Shown here in pieces: positions 19,634 to 28,386 of a stretch of 64,000 nt of DNA. Source of the DNA: Bradyrhizobium diazoefficiens (GTDB lineage: Bacteria; Pseudomonadota; Alphaproteobacteria; Rhizobiales; Xanthobacteraceae); the NCBI RefSeq assembly GCF_016616235.1, contig NZ_CP067100.1:1054001-1118000 (forward strand), read 5' to 3'. Below the pieces are notes generated by a model. The model worked only from the letters and a program-made list of their open reading frames with translations. It was not told the origin of the DNA and made no database searches. The position numbers and the translations under genes are program-made. The number at the start of each line of letters is the position of its first letter. The first letter of the stretch is position 1.

Positions 19634-21016
19634 CTAGCTCCCCATCGCAGTCAACCGCTGCAAGCGATCCTGCATGACCTTCTTCAGATCATAGCCGGGG
19701 CGGCGGAAGCTGGCATCGCGGGTGGCGAGGAAATCGCGCTGGGACTTGCGCAGAGCATCCGCCGAGCGCTTGCCGGCGGATTTCAGCACGCGCTCATACG
19801 TTTCCGCAATCTGGCGATCGAGCACGCCGAGCTGCGGATCGGCGCAGATCACCTTCTCGACCTCGCGCTTGGCGGAGGCGCAGTCGAACGACGGGTCGCT
19901 CTCGGCGGCGTTCAGGACACGGGGCGGCTCGCTGCCGAATTTTGCGATCTCGGCAATCATGGCGCGGCGGCCGCTGAGCGCGTTCTCATTGCCGGGATCG
20001 AGCCGCAAGGTCGCCTCGTAATCCGCCAGCGCCTTCCTGCGCTCGCCCATCTTCTTGTAGAGCACGGCGCGGTTGTTGTAGGTTTTGGCGAAATTCGGAT
20101 CGAGCTTCAGCGCGTCGTTGTAGTCCGACAGCGCAGCACCGAGCTCGCCCTTGAACTGGTAGGAATCGCCGCGGTTCGTCAGGAAGTTGACCCGCTGCTC
20201 GAGGCGGATCGCCTGATCGTAATCGGCGATCGCCTTGTCGTACTCCTTCATCGCGGCATAGCTGAGACCGCGATTGTCATAATATTCCGGCACCTTTGGA
20301 TCGAGCCGGATCGCCTCGCTGTCGTCAGCGATCGCCTTGTCGAGCTCGCCGAGCTTCTTGTAGGCGGCGCCGCGGTTGGTGTAACTGCGCGCCCGGTTCG
20401 GATCGAGCCGCAGCGCCTCGCTGAGGTCAGCGATGGCCTTGTCGTAGTCGCCGCGCAGATAGAAGGTGGCGCCGCGGTCGGACCACGCCTGGGCGAAATC
20501 CGCCTTCAGCTTGATGGCCTGGTCGTAGTCGGCAATGGCGCGATCGAAACGATGCTGGTTGGTGTAGACGACGCCGCGCAGCTCGAAAGCCTCCGCGCTC
20601 TGTGGATCGAGTTCGATCGCCTTGCTGAGATCGGCAGCGGCACGGTTGAGATCGCCGCCGGCCTGGCGCATGAGATCGCCGCGCAGCCGCCAGGCGCTCG
20701 CGTTCTTCTGGTCGAGCGCGATGGCGCGGTCGATGTCCCTGAGCGCATCGGCCTGCCCGCCGGAGCTCCGTCCACGGGCGTCGGCACGGACCACCAGCGC
20801 CGCGGCGCGAACGGCGGCGGAGTTCGCAGGTTCGTCAATGACGGTGCTGCACGCGGCGATCAGCTCGGCTGGAGGCGCCTTGCTTCCCATCACACAATCG
20901 GTGCCGGCCGAAGCCGGAGCTGCGAGGACAAGGCTCACCGCCGCGCCGAGCAGGAAGGCGCGAAGCGCGAGTTTGGCAAACGGCAACGTTTGCGCTGAAG
21001 AGGGCGTGCCGCACAT
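19634..21016 (-). CDS. Secreted TPR protein with C-terminal LprI/DUF1311 domain
   Basis: The 460-residue protein has a signal peptide (about 1-38, ending APASAGT). About seven or eight tetratricopeptide units follow, residues 90-350, with repeats such as AIADYDQAIKL and AIADLSEALRLDP. The last 90 residues are an LprI/DUF1311 domain: FDCASAKREVEKVICADPQL, two paired cysteines, then SQRDFLATRD. LprI domains occur in lysozyme-inhibitor lipoproteins, but function here is unknown. TPR units suggest a binding scaffold in the periplasm. The next gene upstream (21261) has the same design with fewer TPRs. GGAGCC precedes the ATG. Confidence 0.82.
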   Translation of the reverse strand: MCGTPSSAQTLPFAKLALRAFLLGAAVSLVLAAPASAGTDCVMGSKAPPAELIAACSTVIDEPANSAAVRAAALVVRADARGRSSGGQADALRDIDRAIALDQKNASAWRLRGDLMRQAGGDLNRAAADLSKAIELDPQSAEAFELRGVVYTNQHRFDRAIADYDQAIKLKADFAQAWSDRGATFYLRGDYDKAIADLSEALRLDPNRARSYTNRGAAYKKLGELDKAIADDSEAIRLDPKVPEYYDNRGLSYAAMKEYDKAIADYDQAIRLEQRVNFLTNRGDSYQFKGELGAALSDYNDALKLDPNFAKTYNNRAVLYKKMGERRKALADYEATLRLDPGNENALSGRRAMIAEIAKFGSEPPRVLNAAESDPSFDCASAKREVEKVICADPQLGVLDRQIAETYERVLKSAGKRSADALRKSQRDFLATRDASFRRPGYDLKKVMQDRLQRLTAMGS

Positions 21017-21113
21017 CAGGAAGGCTCCGTGACATCAAGTTTTCACCATTGTCGCGATGGACGAGGGGTTGGTTCAATTCGGGCATGGTAAGGGACGCAC
21101 CGGCCTCCGCACT

Positions 21114-21256
21114 CCCTCGCCCCGCTTACGGGGAGAGGGTGGGGTGAGGGGGAGCCTCCACGCAGACGGTGAGAGCCGGAATCGCGGAGAGGCCCCCTCA
21201 TCCGGAATTTGCTTTCGCAAATTCCGGCCTCTCTCCGCACGCGGGGAGAGGCGAAG
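21114..21256. repeat. Intergenic repeat (CTCGCCCCG...CGGGGAGAGG type), copy next to TPR-LprI gene 2
   Basis: It starts CCCTCGCCCCGCTTACGGGG and ends CTCTCCGCACGCGGGGAGAG. It has the same orientation and the same distance (four to seven bases) from the stop of its neighbouring gene as the copy at 19485. That equal placement suggests the gene and its repeat were duplicated together. Confidence 0.75.
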
Positions 21257-21260
21257 GCCG

Positions 21261-22025
21261 CTAATATCCGTCCACGCCGTTGATGCGCTGCAGCCGCTCC
21301 TGCATCGCCTTCTTCAGATCGTACCCCGGCCGCCCGTACCCGGCATTGCGGCGGGCGATGAACTCGTCCTGCTCGCGCTGAAGCGCCTTGGCGTCCACGG
21401 GATTGCGCGCGTCCCGCACGATGCGTGCATTCGACGCGAAAATCTCGCGATCGAGATCGGCCAGCTCGCGATTTCCGCAGATCGCTCTCTCGACCGCGCG
21501 GCGGGCCTTCGCACAATTGAAGCTGGGCTTGCCGGCGACGGCCATCTGCGCACCGATCCGCTCGAGCTCGCGCGCCATCGCCTTGTGATTGGCCTTGGCC
21601 TTCTCGTGGTTCGGATCGAGCTTCAGCGCGGCGCCGAAATCCTGCACCGCCTTTGGCTTGTCGCCCTTCTTCAGCCAGAGCTCGCCGCGCGCATTGAAGA
21701 GGTCGGCGAGCGTGGGATCGAGCTGCAACGCGCGGCTGTCGTCGGCGATCGCGCGCTCGATCTGGTCGTGCCGCGCATAGAGCGCGCCGCGTGCGATCAG
21801 CGCCTTGACCAGGTCCGCCTTCGCCGACTTCTCGTCGTCGATGACGGCGGTACAGGCGGAGGCTGCCTTGTCGATGTCGTCGGCCGCAGCCGCCGCAAGG
21901 CATGGCGCGACATCGACCTGCGGCACCGCAGCCGGCTCGCCGCCGGTCGCGGCATGGGCCGCGGCGAGCGTGAACGCGGAGAGTACAACGGCGCCTGACA
22001 GTTGAATGAGTTTTTGAAAACGCAT
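21261..22025 (-). CDS. Secreted short TPR protein with LprI/DUF1311 domain
   Basis: The 254-residue product has a signal peptide (about 1-25, ending AAAHAA), about two or three TPR units (residues 65-150, for example AIADDSRALQLDP and AVQDFGAALKLDPNH) and an LprI/DUF1311 domain. The LprI part shows FNCAKARRAVERAICGNREL, then EQDEFIARRNAGYGRPGYDL. Its C-terminal region (GYDLKKAMQERLQR) is nearly the same as that of the 460-residue neighbour (GYDLKKVMQDRLQR), so the two are paralogues in tandem. Function unknown; periplasmic. Start lacks a clear ribosome site. Confidence 0.8.
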   Translation of the reverse strand: MRFQKLIQLSGAVVLSAFTLAAAHAATGGEPAAVPQVDVAPCLAAAAADDIDKAASACTAVIDDEKSAKADLVKALIARGALYARHDQIERAIADDSRALQLDPTLADLFNARGELWLKKGDKPKAVQDFGAALKLDPNHEKAKANHKAMARELERIGAQMAVAGKPSFNCAKARRAVERAICGNRELADLDREIFASNARIVRDARNPVDAKALQREQDEFIARRNAGYGRPGYDLKKAMQERLQRINGVDGY

Positions 22026-22093
22026 GCTTGTTGCAGTCGGAAGGTCTTGCCTTGGCCGTACTATCCATCATACGGCCGGATTGGTGCTAGCCT

Positions 22094-23671
22094 ATGGCGC
22101 CGCTCAAATCGGTTTTGGGGAGCCTCGTGTCGACATTCGAATGGATCATCGCGCTGCTGCTCGGCGCCGTTGCCTTATCGGCGCTGGCGCGGCGGATCAA
22201 GGTCCCCTACCCGACCTTTCTTGCCATTGGCGGCGCGCTGGTCGCTTTGGTGCCGAACAGCCCGTCCTGGACGCTCGACCCCGGCCTGGCCTTGGCGCTT
22301 TTTGTCGCACCGGTGCTGCTGGATGCCGCCTTCGACACCTCGCTGCGGGATCTACGCAACAACTGGGTTCCGGTCTCGACCCTGGTCGTCGCCGCGGTCG
22401 GCCTGACCACGGCCGGCGTCGCCTATGTCGCGCACCGGCTGATGCCCGACATGCCCTGGGCCGCCGCGGTTGCGCTGGGCGCCATCGTCGCGCCGCCGGA
22501 CGCCGCCGCGGCGGTGGCGATCCTGAGCCAGGTCAAGCTGCCCTACCGCATGGTCAAGGTGCTGGAGGGCGAGAGCCTGCTCAACGACGCCAGCGCGCTG
22601 CTGATCTATCGCATCGCCGTGGGCGCGGTTGCCACCGAGCACCTGACCTGGAGCCAGGTCGCGCCGACGATGGCGCTGGCGCTGATCGGCAGCGTCGTCG
22701 CCGGCCTTCTGGCAGCCCGCCTCATCCCGCCGATCATGGAGCGGGTGACCGAAGCGCCGAGCGCCATCATCGTCCAGTTCGCCACCACTTTCATGATCTG
22801 GATCGCCGCCGAGCATCTCGGGCTGTCCGGCATCCTCACCATCGTCGTCTATGCCATGACGATGGCGCGCGGGGCGGGGCTGCGCATGCCGGCGCGGCTG
22901 CGGGTGCCGTCCTATGCGGTGTGGGAGACGACGGTGTTCGTGCTCAACGTGCTCGCCTTCATGCTGATCGGCCTGCAGGTGCGGCCGATCTGGACCCGGC
23001 TCGATGCGGACGTGCGCTGGGAATATTGCCTGGCAGCGGCCTGGATCCTGCTCACAGTGGTGCTGGTGCGACTCGCCTGGGTGACGTTCTACCGCACCTC
23101 ACTGCGCGTGCTCGTCGCTTACGGGGTCTATCATCCGAAGGATCCGAAAGCCGTCGCCTCTCCCAAGGGCGGCTTCATCATTTCCTGGTGCGGCATGCGC
23201 GGCCTCGTCACGCTCGCGACCGCCTTTGCCCTGCCGGAAAACTTTCCCCATCGCGACTTCATCGTGTTCTCGGCATTCGCGGTCGTGCTCGGCACGCTGG
23301 TGATCCAGGGCCTGACGCTGCGGCCGCTGATCCTGGCCTTCGGCCTCAGGGACGACGATCCCGTCGGCACCGAGGTCGCGCGTGCCCGCGCGGTTGCCTA
23401 TCGCGCGGCGCTCGATGCGATCGAGGACGATCCGTCGGAGGAGGCGGAAATCCTGCGGCTCGAATATCGCGCCATCCTGATGCAGGCCGACGACGACCCG
23501 TACGGTGGCATCGCCAATGGCGAGCTGCCCGCCGATCCGCTGCGCCGCCGCGCCATCGCGGCCGCCCGCAAGTCGCTCTTCGACCTCCGCGCCACCGAAG
23601 TGATCGGCGACGATGCGTTTCACCGGCTCGAGGAAGAGCTCGATCGCGCAGAATTGAGCGCGGGGGGATGA
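22094..23671 (+). CDS. CPA1-family Na+/H+ (or K+/H+) antiporter, NhaP-like
   Basis: The 525-residue inner-membrane protein has about 12 transmembrane helices in the first 400 residues. The ion-binding motifs of CPA1 exchangers are clear: APPDAAA near 133-139 and EGESLLNDASALL near 158-170, with the Asn-Asp pair at 164-165. The hydrophilic C-terminal tail (about 420-525) is predicted to be cytoplasmic and may regulate activity. It should exchange protons for sodium or potassium in pH and salt homeostasis. Divergent from the TPR-LprI pair with a short gap of 68 bases. Confidence 0.88.
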   Translation: MAPLKSVLGSLVSTFEWIIALLLGAVALSALARRIKVPYPTFLAIGGALVALVPNSPSWTLDPGLALALFVAPVLLDAAFDTSLRDLRNNWVPVSTLVVAAVGLTTAGVAYVAHRLMPDMPWAAAVALGAIVAPPDAAAAVAILSQVKLPYRMVKVLEGESLLNDASALLIYRIAVGAVATEHLTWSQVAPTMALALIGSVVAGLLAARLIPPIMERVTEAPSAIIVQFATTFMIWIAAEHLGLSGILTIVVYAMTMARGAGLRMPARLRVPSYAVWETTVFVLNVLAFMLIGLQVRPIWTRLDADVRWEYCLAAAWILLTVVLVRLAWVTFYRTSLRVLVAYGVYHPKDPKAVASPKGGFIISWCGMRGLVTLATAFALPENFPHRDFIVFSAFAVVLGTLVIQGLTLRPLILAFGLRDDDPVGTEVARARAVAYRAALDAIEDDPSEEAEILRLEYRAILMQADDDPYGGIANGELPADPLRRRAIAAARKSLFDLRATEVIGDDAFHRLEEELDRAELSAGG

Positions 23672-23680
23672 TGCTTTCTT

Positions 23681-23837
23681 CACCTCACCTCGCCCCCTTG
23701 CGGGAAGAGGTCGAATTCGGGTGAGGGGGAGCTTCAGCGGATCCGACTGCCGCCGACTTTTGAGGAGACAGGCCCTCACCCCAACCCTCGCAGCGCGAGC
23801 GAAGCTCGTCGCGGCGCCGTGAGAACGGGGAGAGGGA
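23681..23837. repeat. Intergenic repeat related to the 19485/21114 family
   Basis: It starts CACCTCACCTCGCCCCCTTG and contains GGTGAGGGGGAGCTTCAGCG, then CCCTCACCCCAACCCTCG, ending GAGAACGGGGAGAGGGAG. Like the other members it has short CCCC/GGGG hairpins. It starts ten bases after the antiporter stop, so it may act in transcript termination or stability. Confidence 0.6.
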
Positions 23838-23886
23838 GTGCGACCGCTGCATTGAACCAAACGCCATCTCTCCAGACTCATCCCAG

Positions 23887-24657
23887 ATGACAACCTTGAT
23901 GGACGACCGTCGTGTACGCGCGCGTGATGCGTCGCCTGCACGATATTTTTATCTCCACATGGCGCTGGCCTGTGCGGCCACCGCATTCCTCGGCTTCGCA
24001 CCGACCTATTGGGTGCCGCTCGCCAACCGGACATTTTCCGCAAGCCCCGTGATTCATTTTCACGGACTTTTGTTCTTTACCTGGACGCTTTATTTCGTGC
24101 TCCAGACCTGGCTCGCGGCCTCGGGCCGCGTGGTCAATCACCGCTCGCTCGGCATCGCCGGCGTGTCGCTTGCGACCGCGATGACGATCTTCGGCTTCCT
24201 CGCCTCCGTGCATGTGATGCAGCATTCCACAGCCCTCGGACAGAAGGATGCCGGCATCGCCTTCGCGATCGTGCCGATGAGCGGCATCGCGTTCTTCGCC
24301 ATCGTCTTCGTGCTCGCGATCATCAATACGCGCAGGCCCGAGCTTCACAAGCGCCTGATGCTGCTCGCCGCCGTTTCGATTCTCGACGCCGCGATCGCGC
24401 GCTGGTTCCTCACCTTCCTCGCCCCTCCCGGACCGCCCGGCCCGCCGCCGGTTCCGGTGACGATCGCGCCGGCCGTCCTCGCTTCGCTCCTGCTCGTGGT
24501 CGCCATGGTGCGCGACTGGCGCACCGAAGGCCGCGTCCATCCGGTCTATGTCTGGGGCACGCTGGCGATGTTGGCGGTGAAGTTCTTGAACTGGCCGGTC
24601 AGCGAGACCAATGCATGGCATGCGTTTGCCGGCGGGATTCTGGCGCTGGCGCAGTAG
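23887..24657 (+). CDS. Multi-pass membrane protein of unknown function, histidine-rich
   Basis: The 256-residue protein has about seven hydrophobic helices. Histidines sit near helix ends: IHFHGLLFF, VVNHRSLG, VHVMQHS and ELHKRLML. Such spaced histidines are found in haem-binding or DUF2306-like membrane proteins, but I cannot assign a family. A proline-rich loop (PPGPPGPPPVPV) links helices five and six. It follows the antiporter at 215 bases with a repeat between, so it may have its own promoter. No clear ribosome site precedes the ATG. Confidence 0.7.
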   Translation: MTTLMDDRRVRARDASPARYFYLHMALACAATAFLGFAPTYWVPLANRTFSASPVIHFHGLLFFTWTLYFVLQTWLAASGRVVNHRSLGIAGVSLATAMTIFGFLASVHVMQHSTALGQKDAGIAFAIVPMSGIAFFAIVFVLAIINTRRPELHKRLMLLAAVSILDAAIARWFLTFLAPPGPPGPPPVPVTIAPAVLASLLLVVAMVRDWRTEGRVHPVYVWGTLAMLAVKFLNWPVSETNAWHAFAGGILALAQ

Positions 24658-24675
24658 GCGGCCACAACCACCGCT

Positions 24676-24862
24676 GTCGTCCCGGACAAGCGCAGCTCCC
24701 GACAACGCGCAGCGTTGTCTGGAGCGAAGCGCCGATCCGGGACCATACCCACAGGATGTGGTTTGGCGAAGACTCGGGGTGACCGGTTCGCGCTACGACT
24801 CCTCCATGTGGCTATAGGTCCCGGATCGGCGCGCGCTTGAGGCGCGCTTGTCCGGGACGACA
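24676..24862. repeat. Large intergenic inverted repeat (TCGTCCCGGACAAGCGC ... GCGCTTGTCCGGGACGA)
   Basis: Outer arms of about 17 bases pair perfectly, and inner parts GATCCGGGACCATA and TATAGGTCCCGGATCG also pair. The inner GTTTGGCGAAGACTCG is shared with the repeat at 16791. It fills the gap between two convergent genes (membrane protein and SDR) and could fold into a long hairpin in either transcript. Confidence 0.75.
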
Positions 24863-24883
24863 GCGGAGTGTGTGAGGCGACGC

Positions 24884-25690
24884 CTAAGCCCCCGCCTTGC
24901 ACGTGATCCCGCCGTCCACCACGAACTCGATGCCCGTGACATATTTCGATTCGTCCGACGCCAGGAACAGCGCCGCATTCGCCACATCCCAAGCATCGCC
25001 CATATGGCCCATCGGCACCTGCGCGTCGCGGGCGCGCCACATCGCCTCCACGTCGCCCTTGGCGTAGCTGTTGGCGAGGCCGGCGGAATGCTCCACCATC
25101 GGCGTCTTCATCAGTCCCGGCAGAATCGCGTTGACGCGGACATGGTGCCGCGCGAACTCGATCGCCGTGGTGCGCGTCATCTGGTTCATCGCCGCCTTCG
25201 AGGTGCCGTAGGTAACATAGGAAATGCCCATATGACGGATCGAGGCGATCGAGGAGATGTTGATGATCGAGCCGCCGCCCTGCTTTACCATGACGGGAAT
25301 GACGTGCTTCATGGCGAAATAGGCGCTCTTGAGATTGACGCTGAAGACGCGGTCCCAGCTCTCTTCGCTCACCTCGACCACGCTGCCCATCTCGGCGATG
25401 CCGACATTGTTGTCGAGCACGTCGATGCGGCCATAGGCCTTCAGGCACGCCGCCACCATGGCCTCGATCTCGGCGGGCCGCGCGACGTCGGCCGTGAACG
25501 CGGTCGCCTTGCCGCCCTCGCCGGCAATGATCTTTGCGGTCTCCTCGGCCGCGGCTCCGTTGCGGTCGACGCAAAACACCTGCGCGCCTTCGCGCGCGAA
25601 GGTCACCGCAGTGGCCTTGCCGTTGCCCCAGCCCGGTCCGATCGAACCGGCGCCCACCACCATCGCAACCTTTCCCTTGAGCCGATCCAT
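24884..25690 (-). CDS. Short-chain dehydrogenase/reductase (SDR)
   Basis: The 268-residue protein is a classical SDR. The nucleotide loop reads VVGAGSIGPGWGNGKATAV (residues 11-29), a lengthened glycine motif. NNVG is at 94-97, the Ser-Tyr-Lys triad is in NISSIAS and SYVTYGTSK (Tyr161, Lys165), and Asn119 lies in SVNLKSA. It should oxidise or reduce an alcohol or ketone with NAD(P). A GGGAG site precedes the ATG. It starts 11 bases after the DUF1850 stop, so it is the last gene of the TRAP transporter operon, and may act on the imported substrate or its product. Confidence 0.88.
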   Translation of the reverse strand: MDRLKGKVAMVVGAGSIGPGWGNGKATAVTFAREGAQVFCVDRNGAAAEETAKIIAGEGGKATAFTADVARPAEIEAMVAACLKAYGRIDVLDNNVGIAEMGSVVEVSEESWDRVFSVNLKSAYFAMKHVIPVMVKQGGGSIINISSIASIRHMGISYVTYGTSKAAMNQMTRTTAIEFARHHVRVNAILPGLMKTPMVEHSAGLANSYAKGDVEAMWRARDAQVPMGHMGDAWDVANAALFLASDESKYVTGIEFVVDGGITCKAGA

Positions 25691-25701
25691 CGCGTGTCTC
25701 C

Positions 25702-26082
25702 CTAGTTCTTGTCGTTGCAGACCTTCATCGTCGTGACGTTAGCACCGATGGGATGGCCGACAATCTCGGATAAAGTTCGGCACTTGCCGTCATCGCACAG
25801 CCGCCATTCCCCCGCCGCGCCGGAATTGCCGAGCACGACTTCCGGCATCAGCGCACGCTGCGGCTGCCACTGAAACCAGCCGTCCACCAGCCGCGCCTCG
25901 GGCGGCGGCTCCATGCCGGGACCGGTGCCCTTGACGCGCGCCTGCACCAGTTCGAGGCCGGCGGGCGTGACGCGCCAATCCTCCTGCCAGTCGACCTTGG
26001 CGATCGAGTGCGTCCACACCAGCGTGAAAGCGGACAGCGCGAGCGTCTTCACGCCCCCAACTGTTGCGAAGCAGAGGCTCAC
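25702..26082 (-). CDS. DUF1850 protein, TRAP-TAXI associated
   Basis: The 126-residue product has a short hydrophobic N-terminus and the DUF1850 core: VWTHSIAKVDWQEDWRVTP, then VKGTGPGMEPPPEARLVDGW. DUF1850 genes nearly always sit beside fused TRAP transporter permeases, and the proteins are thought to be accessory, perhaps periplasmic. The GTG at 26082 overlaps the permease stop by four bases (GTGA); another GTG at 26052 is possible. Two cysteines (LCDDGKC) near residues 97-101 could form a disulfide. Its exact role is not known. Confidence 0.82.
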   Translation of the reverse strand: MSLCFATVGGVKTLALSAFTLVWTHSIAKVDWQEDWRVTPAGLELVQARVKGTGPGMEPPPEARLVDGWFQWQPQRALMPEVVLGNSGAAGEWRLCDDGKCRTLSEIVGHPIGANVTTMKVCNDKN

Positions 26083-28190
26083 ACCGCCTCGACCGTTACA
26101 GGCGGACGCTGCCGCCACTGCCACAGCACAAGCGCTGCGGAGAGCATGAAGCCCGCGGTGTCGCTGAACGGGAAATCGCCGAGCAGGCACATCGCGGCAG
26201 CAAACGCGACCACGCGCTCGACGATCGTCAGCCGCGTGAACAGGAAGCCGATCGCCACCATCCCGAACAGTGCGATCGCCACCAGCGCCTTGAAGCTCGC
26301 CAGCGCCACCGCGCCGTAGAAGCCGAGTTCTGCCGCCATGGGATCGCCCGCCTGCAGCATCAGGGCCGGCGAATAGACGAAGATGAACGGGATGACGTAA
26401 CCGGCGAGCGCGATGCGCATCGCCTCCCAGCCGATCTTGTCCGGGTTCTCCTTCGCGATCGGCGCCGCCGCGAGCGCTGCGAGCGCGACCGGCGGCGAGA
26501 GGTCGGCCATGATGCCGTAGTAGAACGCGAACATATGGCTCGCGATTAGCGGCACGCCGAGCTTGGCCAGCGCCGGCGCGGCAAGCGCGGCGGTGATGAT
26601 GTAGGTCGGGATGGTCGGAATGCCGGTGCCGAGCAGGATCGACAGCAGCATGGTCATGATCAGCGCCAGGAACAGGCTCTTCTCGCCGAGCCCGATCACC
26701 CAGCCGCCGAAGATGGTGCCGACGCCCGTCTGCGACATCATGCCGATGATGACGCCAACGATGGCGCAGGCCATGCCGACGGTGATCGCGGACTTTGCGC
26801 TTTCGGCAAGCGAGTCGCGGCACTCGCGCAGGGCTTTGAACCCGCCGCGCACGAACGCCGTGAGGACGATGAGCCCGACCACGACGCTCGCAACCGGCAC
26901 GATCTGGAGGCCGTCGCGCGACAGCGCGGCAACGACAAGCGCAAGCCCGATCCAGAAGATGTAGCGGATGACGTTGGACGATGCGCCCGTCGTGATGGCG
27001 GTGCCGAGGATCAGCGTCACCGTGAGCGCAAGGCCCATGCTGCCGGCATAGAGCGGCGTAAAGCCCTCGAACAGCATGTAGACCAGCGCGGCGAGCGGCA
27101 GCACGAGATACCAGCCCTTCACCAGCGCCTTCCAGGCGCTCGGGGTCTCAGAGCGCTTCATGCCGGTAAGGCCGTACTTGCCGGCTTCCAGATGCACCAT
27201 CCAGAACGCGGAGGCGAAATAGAGGATCGCAGGGATCGCCGCCGCTTTCACGATCTCGGAGTACTGGACCCCGAGCGTCTCCGCCATGATGAAGGCGACC
27301 GCGCCCATCACCGGCGGCATGATCTGTCCGCCCATCGAGGCGGTGGCCTCGACGCCGGCGGCAAAGGCGCGGCGGTAGCCGAACCGGATCATCAGCGGAA
27401 TGGTGAACTGGCCGACGGTGACGACGTTGGCAACGCCTGAGCCCGAGATCGTGCCCATCATGCCCGAGGCGAACACCGCGACCTTGGCGGGGCCGCCGCG
27501 GGTGCGGCCGAACAGGCCCAGCGACACGTCGGTGAACAGCTGGATCATGCCGGCGCGCTCCAGGAACGAGCCGAACAGGATGAACAGGAAGATGTAGGTC
27601 GCCGAGACGTAGATCGGCACGCCGTAAAAGCCTTCGGTGCCGAAGGAGAGATGCGTGACGATCTGATCGAAATCATAGCCGCGATGATTGAGCGGCGACG
27701 GCAGATACTGGCCGAAGAACCAGTAGACGAGGCAGGCGCCGCACATCAGCGGCAGCGCCGCGCCCATCAGGCGCCGCGTGCCCTCGAAGATCAGCACCGC
27801 GAGCAGCGTACCGACCGCAAGGTCGAGCCGGGTCGGATCGCCGTCGCGCGCGATCAGATCGGCGTAGAAGATCCACTGATAGAGCCCGCAGAGGAAGCCG
27901 GCGCCGCCGATCAGCCAGCCGAGCGCGCGGCCGGCATTGCCTTTCGCGGTGAAGTTGGCGATCAGGCCGAAGGTGAGCAGCACCAGGAAGCCGACATGGA
28001 CGCCGCGCACCACCTGGCTCGGCAGATAGTTGAAGGCGGCCACATAGAGCTGGAAGGTCGCGAACGCGATGCCGATCCAGTAGGCGAGCCGGCCCCACCC
28101 GCCCGGGCCAAACCCTTCCGGGAAACCGTGCTCGAAATTGTCGAACTCGACCTTGATCGGCGCCGCCTCGGTGCCCTCTGCCTGCAACAT
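26079..28190 (-). CDS. TRAP transporter permease, fused small and large subunits (TAXI type)
   Basis: The 703-residue protein fuses the DctQ-like four-helix and DctM-like large subunit; hydrophobic helices run through most of the length. Segments such as SGMMGTISGSGVANVVTVG and GQIMPPVMGAVAFIMAE are hallmark loops of the large subunit. It should import an organic acid or similar solute using a sodium or proton gradient, with the TAXI binding protein encoded next upstream. AGGGA precedes the ATG. The stop overlaps DUF1850. The substrate is unknown. Confidence 0.92.
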   Translation of the reverse strand: MLQAEGTEAAPIKVEFDNFEHGFPEGFGPGGWGRLAYWIGIAFATFQLYVAAFNYLPSQVVRGVHVGFLVLLTFGLIANFTAKGNAGRALGWLIGGAGFLCGLYQWIFYADLIARDGDPTRLDLAVGTLLAVLIFEGTRRLMGAALPLMCGACLVYWFFGQYLPSPLNHRGYDFDQIVTHLSFGTEGFYGVPIYVSATYIFLFILFGSFLERAGMIQLFTDVSLGLFGRTRGGPAKVAVFASGMMGTISGSGVANVVTVGQFTIPLMIRFGYRRAFAAGVEATASMGGQIMPPVMGAVAFIMAETLGVQYSEIVKAAAIPAILYFASAFWMVHLEAGKYGLTGMKRSETPSAWKALVKGWYLVLPLAALVYMLFEGFTPLYAGSMGLALTVTLILGTAITTGASSNVIRYIFWIGLALVVAALSRDGLQIVPVASVVVGLIVLTAFVRGGFKALRECRDSLAESAKSAITVGMACAIVGVIIGMMSQTGVGTIFGGWVIGLGEKSLFLALIMTMLLSILLGTGIPTIPTYIITAALAAPALAKLGVPLIASHMFAFYYGIMADLSPPVALAALAAAPIAKENPDKIGWEAMRIALAGYVIPFIFVYSPALMLQAGDPMAAELGFYGAVALASFKALVAIALFGMVAIGFLFTRLTIVERVVAFAAAMCLLGDFPFSDTAGFMLSAALVLWQWRQRPPVTVEAV

Positions 28191-28247
28191 CGATATGTCC
28201 CTGCGCCCTAGTGGCCGTCGTTATAGCAAAGGCATTGTCCCCGCACA

Positions 28248-28368
28248 CGTCATGGCCGGGCTTTCCCAGCCATCCACGGTGACACTGCCTCTAAGAACGT
28301 GGATGCCCGGGCCTTCGCCTCGCCGAAGCGGCTTCGGCCGCGCAGGCGGGACAAGCCCGGGCATGACG
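28248..28368. repeat. Palindromic repeat between TRAP binding protein and permease genes
   Basis: The arms CGTCATGGCCGGGCTTTCCC and its counterpart ending ACAAGCCCGGGCATGACG enclose further paired parts CATCCACGG and CGTGGATGCCC. It fills most of the 196-base gap between the TAXI binding-protein gene and the permease gene of one operon. A hairpin here could protect the upstream message from 3' decay and so raise binding protein over permease. Confidence 0.75.
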
Positions 28369-28386
28369 ATACGGAGAGAGCCGATC

